Source: JBBDWJ01 sp040902925 (GTDB lineage Bacteria; Acidobacteriota; Terriglobia; Bryobacterales; UBA6623). Taken from it: a DNA stretch of 31,044 bases. Position 1 is the stretch's first letter. Each line of letters starts with the position of its first letter. The position numbers and the translations under genes are program-made. Location: the NCBI GenBank assembly GCA_040902925.1, contig JBBDWJ010000160.1, positions 1-31,044 on the forward strand, read 5' to 3'. The notes beneath the pieces are model-generated. The model did no database searches and was not told the DNA's origin. It worked only from the letters and a program-made list of their open reading frames with translations. Below, piece after piece: positions 30,369 to 31,044 of the stretch.

Positions 30369-30397
30369 CCACGGATGAACACGGATGGACACGGATA
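30369..30397. repeat. 10-base-unit repeat arm after flgI
   Basis: Three units of the CACGGATGAA/CACGGATGGA/CACGGATAAA type, a left arm of the dispersed family. No inverted partner is seen here. Confidence 0.7.
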
Positions 30398-30439
30398 AAA
30401 CATGGCAACGTGGCGGAGTGTGCGGGTGGGGACCGTGCT

Positions 30440-30540
30440 GGTGGGGACTGTCACCCTCCACGACTGTGCGGGTGGGGACAGTCACCCTCCACGATGAAGC
30501 TGGCCATCGGGGCACAACGCTGCTCGGGTGACTGTCCCCG
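30440..30540. repeat. 31-base-period direct repeat with inverted copy, upstream of flgJ
   Basis: A 24-base unit starting GGTGGGGACTGTCACCC occurs at 30440-30463 and 30471-30494 with one mismatch. An inverted GGGTGACTGTCCCCG lies at 30526-30540. The GGTGGGGACAGTC core returns inside the flgJ 3' end at 30974-30986. Confidence 0.8.
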
Positions 30541-30611
30541 TGGCACGATCCCGTGGCACGATCCCGTGGCACGATCCCGTGGCACGCCGTGGCACGCCGT
30601 GGCACGATCCC
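30540..30611. repeat. Tandem 13-mer array upstream of flgJ
   Basis: GTGGCACGATCCC occurs three times in a row from 30540, followed by two 10-base shortened units (GTGGCACGCC) and one more full unit at 30599-30611. The array ends about 19 bases before the flgJ Shine-Dalgarno. Confidence 0.9.
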
Positions 30612-30640
30612 GGATCTCAGGGTTTTCAGCGGAGGAAGCG

Positions 30641-31024
30641 ATGACCATCACCAACCTGCCTCAGGGCTTCTCGTTCGCGCCGGCGGGGACCAAGATCGAC
30701 GCCCCGGCGGCAGCTCGGGAGTTCGAGGCGCTATTGATCGCCGGGCTGCTCAAAACCGCCCGCCAAGCCGGCGAGGCGCTCGGAACGGCGTCAACGCAAG
30801 CCGGCGCCGAGGGCTACGTGGAGATCGCCGAAGAGCACGTCGCTCGCGTCATGGCTCAACGCGGCGCTTTTGGAATCTCGCAGATTTTGGTGAAAAAGCT
30901 GGAGAGCGGGGGTCTTGAGCCGAGCGTCGCTCTGCCGAGTGTCGCTGTGCCGAGCGTCACCGGTGGGGGTGGGGGTGGGGACAGTCGTGCTGGACTGAAC
31001 CCCTGGAGTGAGACAGCGAGTTAA
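30641..31024 (+). CDS. flgJ: FlgJ N-terminal-type rod-binding (rod cap) protein
   Basis: A 127-residue protein containing only the rod-binding domain: AAAREFEALLIAGLLKTARQAG (residues about 22-43), YVEIAEEHVARVMAQRGAFGISQILVKKLE. E. coli FlgJ has this domain plus a C-terminal muramidase, which is absent here; single-domain versions are common in other phyla and need a separate peptidoglycan hydrolase. ATG 30641 has a strong GGAGG 5 bases upstream. The last 40 residues (PSVALPSVAVPSV, then a glycine run) come from tandem DNA repeats and from the same GGTGGGGACAGTC element found upstream. Order after flgI is standard. Confidence 0.9.
   Translation: MTITNLPQGFSFAPAGTKIDAPAAAREFEALLIAGLLKTARQAGEALGTASTQAGAEGYVEIAEEHVARVMAQRGAFGISQILVKKLESGGLEPSVALPSVAVPSVTGGGGGGDSRAGLNPWSETAS
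30920..30964 (+). repeat. 15-base tandem repeat inside the flgJ 3' end
   Basis: Three units beginning GCCGAGCGTCGCTCT (30920, 30935, 30950) encode the repeated PSVA-type tail of FlgJ. The period is a multiple of three, so copy-number change keeps the frame. Confidence 0.75.
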
Positions 31025-31044
31025 GGGGGTTGGCGCCGTTGGCT

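Noticed and set aside
30540..30611. Tandem 13-mers as a plasmid-type iteron origin
   Set aside because: No replication initiator gene or AT-rich region is nearby, and the location inside a flagellar operon argues for simple repeat expansion.

Overview
The window looks like a chromosome segment from a diderm, high-GC bacterium, most likely an acidobacterium of the Solibacter/Bryobacter type. The evidence is a long TonB-dependent receptor with an N-terminal carboxypeptidase-regulatory-like domain, two xylose-isomerase-like TIM-barrel proteins (at least one and probably both Tat-exported), an Mla/MCE lipid transporter and P- and L-ring flagellar genes. The taxonomic call is inferred from gene content; no rRNA or tRNA gene was seen.

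Layout. (1) 1-6400: a Tat-exported sugar isomerase-like protein (+) faces a minus-strand block. Read in its own direction that block is an RsbW-like ATPase, a STAS protein, mlaE, mlaF, mlaD, a protealysin-like M4 protease and an emfourin-like inhibitor. The first five are tightly spaced, and mlaE/mlaF overlap by 4 bases. (2) 6700-9000: an SLC13/ArsB-type permease with two cytoplasmic RCK_C domains, then a small TfoX_N protein. (3) 9060-15830: an unrecognised 29-codon minus-strand ORF with a near-perfect Shine-Dalgarno, then the TonB-dependent receptor, a second Tat-exported isomerase-like protein and a membrane-anchored alpha/beta hydrolase. This could be an oligosaccharide or ester uptake and processing set (inference). 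(4) 15900-31044: a large flagellar locus split into two divergent arms.

The minus arm reads fliK-flgD-flgE-fliN-fliO-fliP-fliQ-fliR-flhB (hook-length control, hook cap, hook, C-ring, type III export gate). The plus arm reads flgF-flgG-flgA-flgH-flgI-flgJ(N-terminal domain), covering rod, P-ring, L-ring and rod cap. fliM, flhA, fliF-J and the filament genes are not here and must lie elsewhere. The arms share a 202-base divergent region with an excellent sigma-54 -24/-12 match placed so close to flgF that the transcript would be almost leaderless, and flgF has no Shine-Dalgarno.

The most unusual aspect is the density of short repeats in the flagellar locus. Two families share one design, inverted arms that are each a short tandem array. 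An 8-base-unit family sits in the spacers on both sides of fliQ and abuts the fliQ and fliR starts. A 10-base-unit family has six sites in flagellar spacers, and one copy contains the flgA start codon and encodes the start of its signal peptide. A run of four hairpins precedes flgE, and several tandem arrays surround and enter flgJ. No insertion sequence, CRISPR array or prophage was found.
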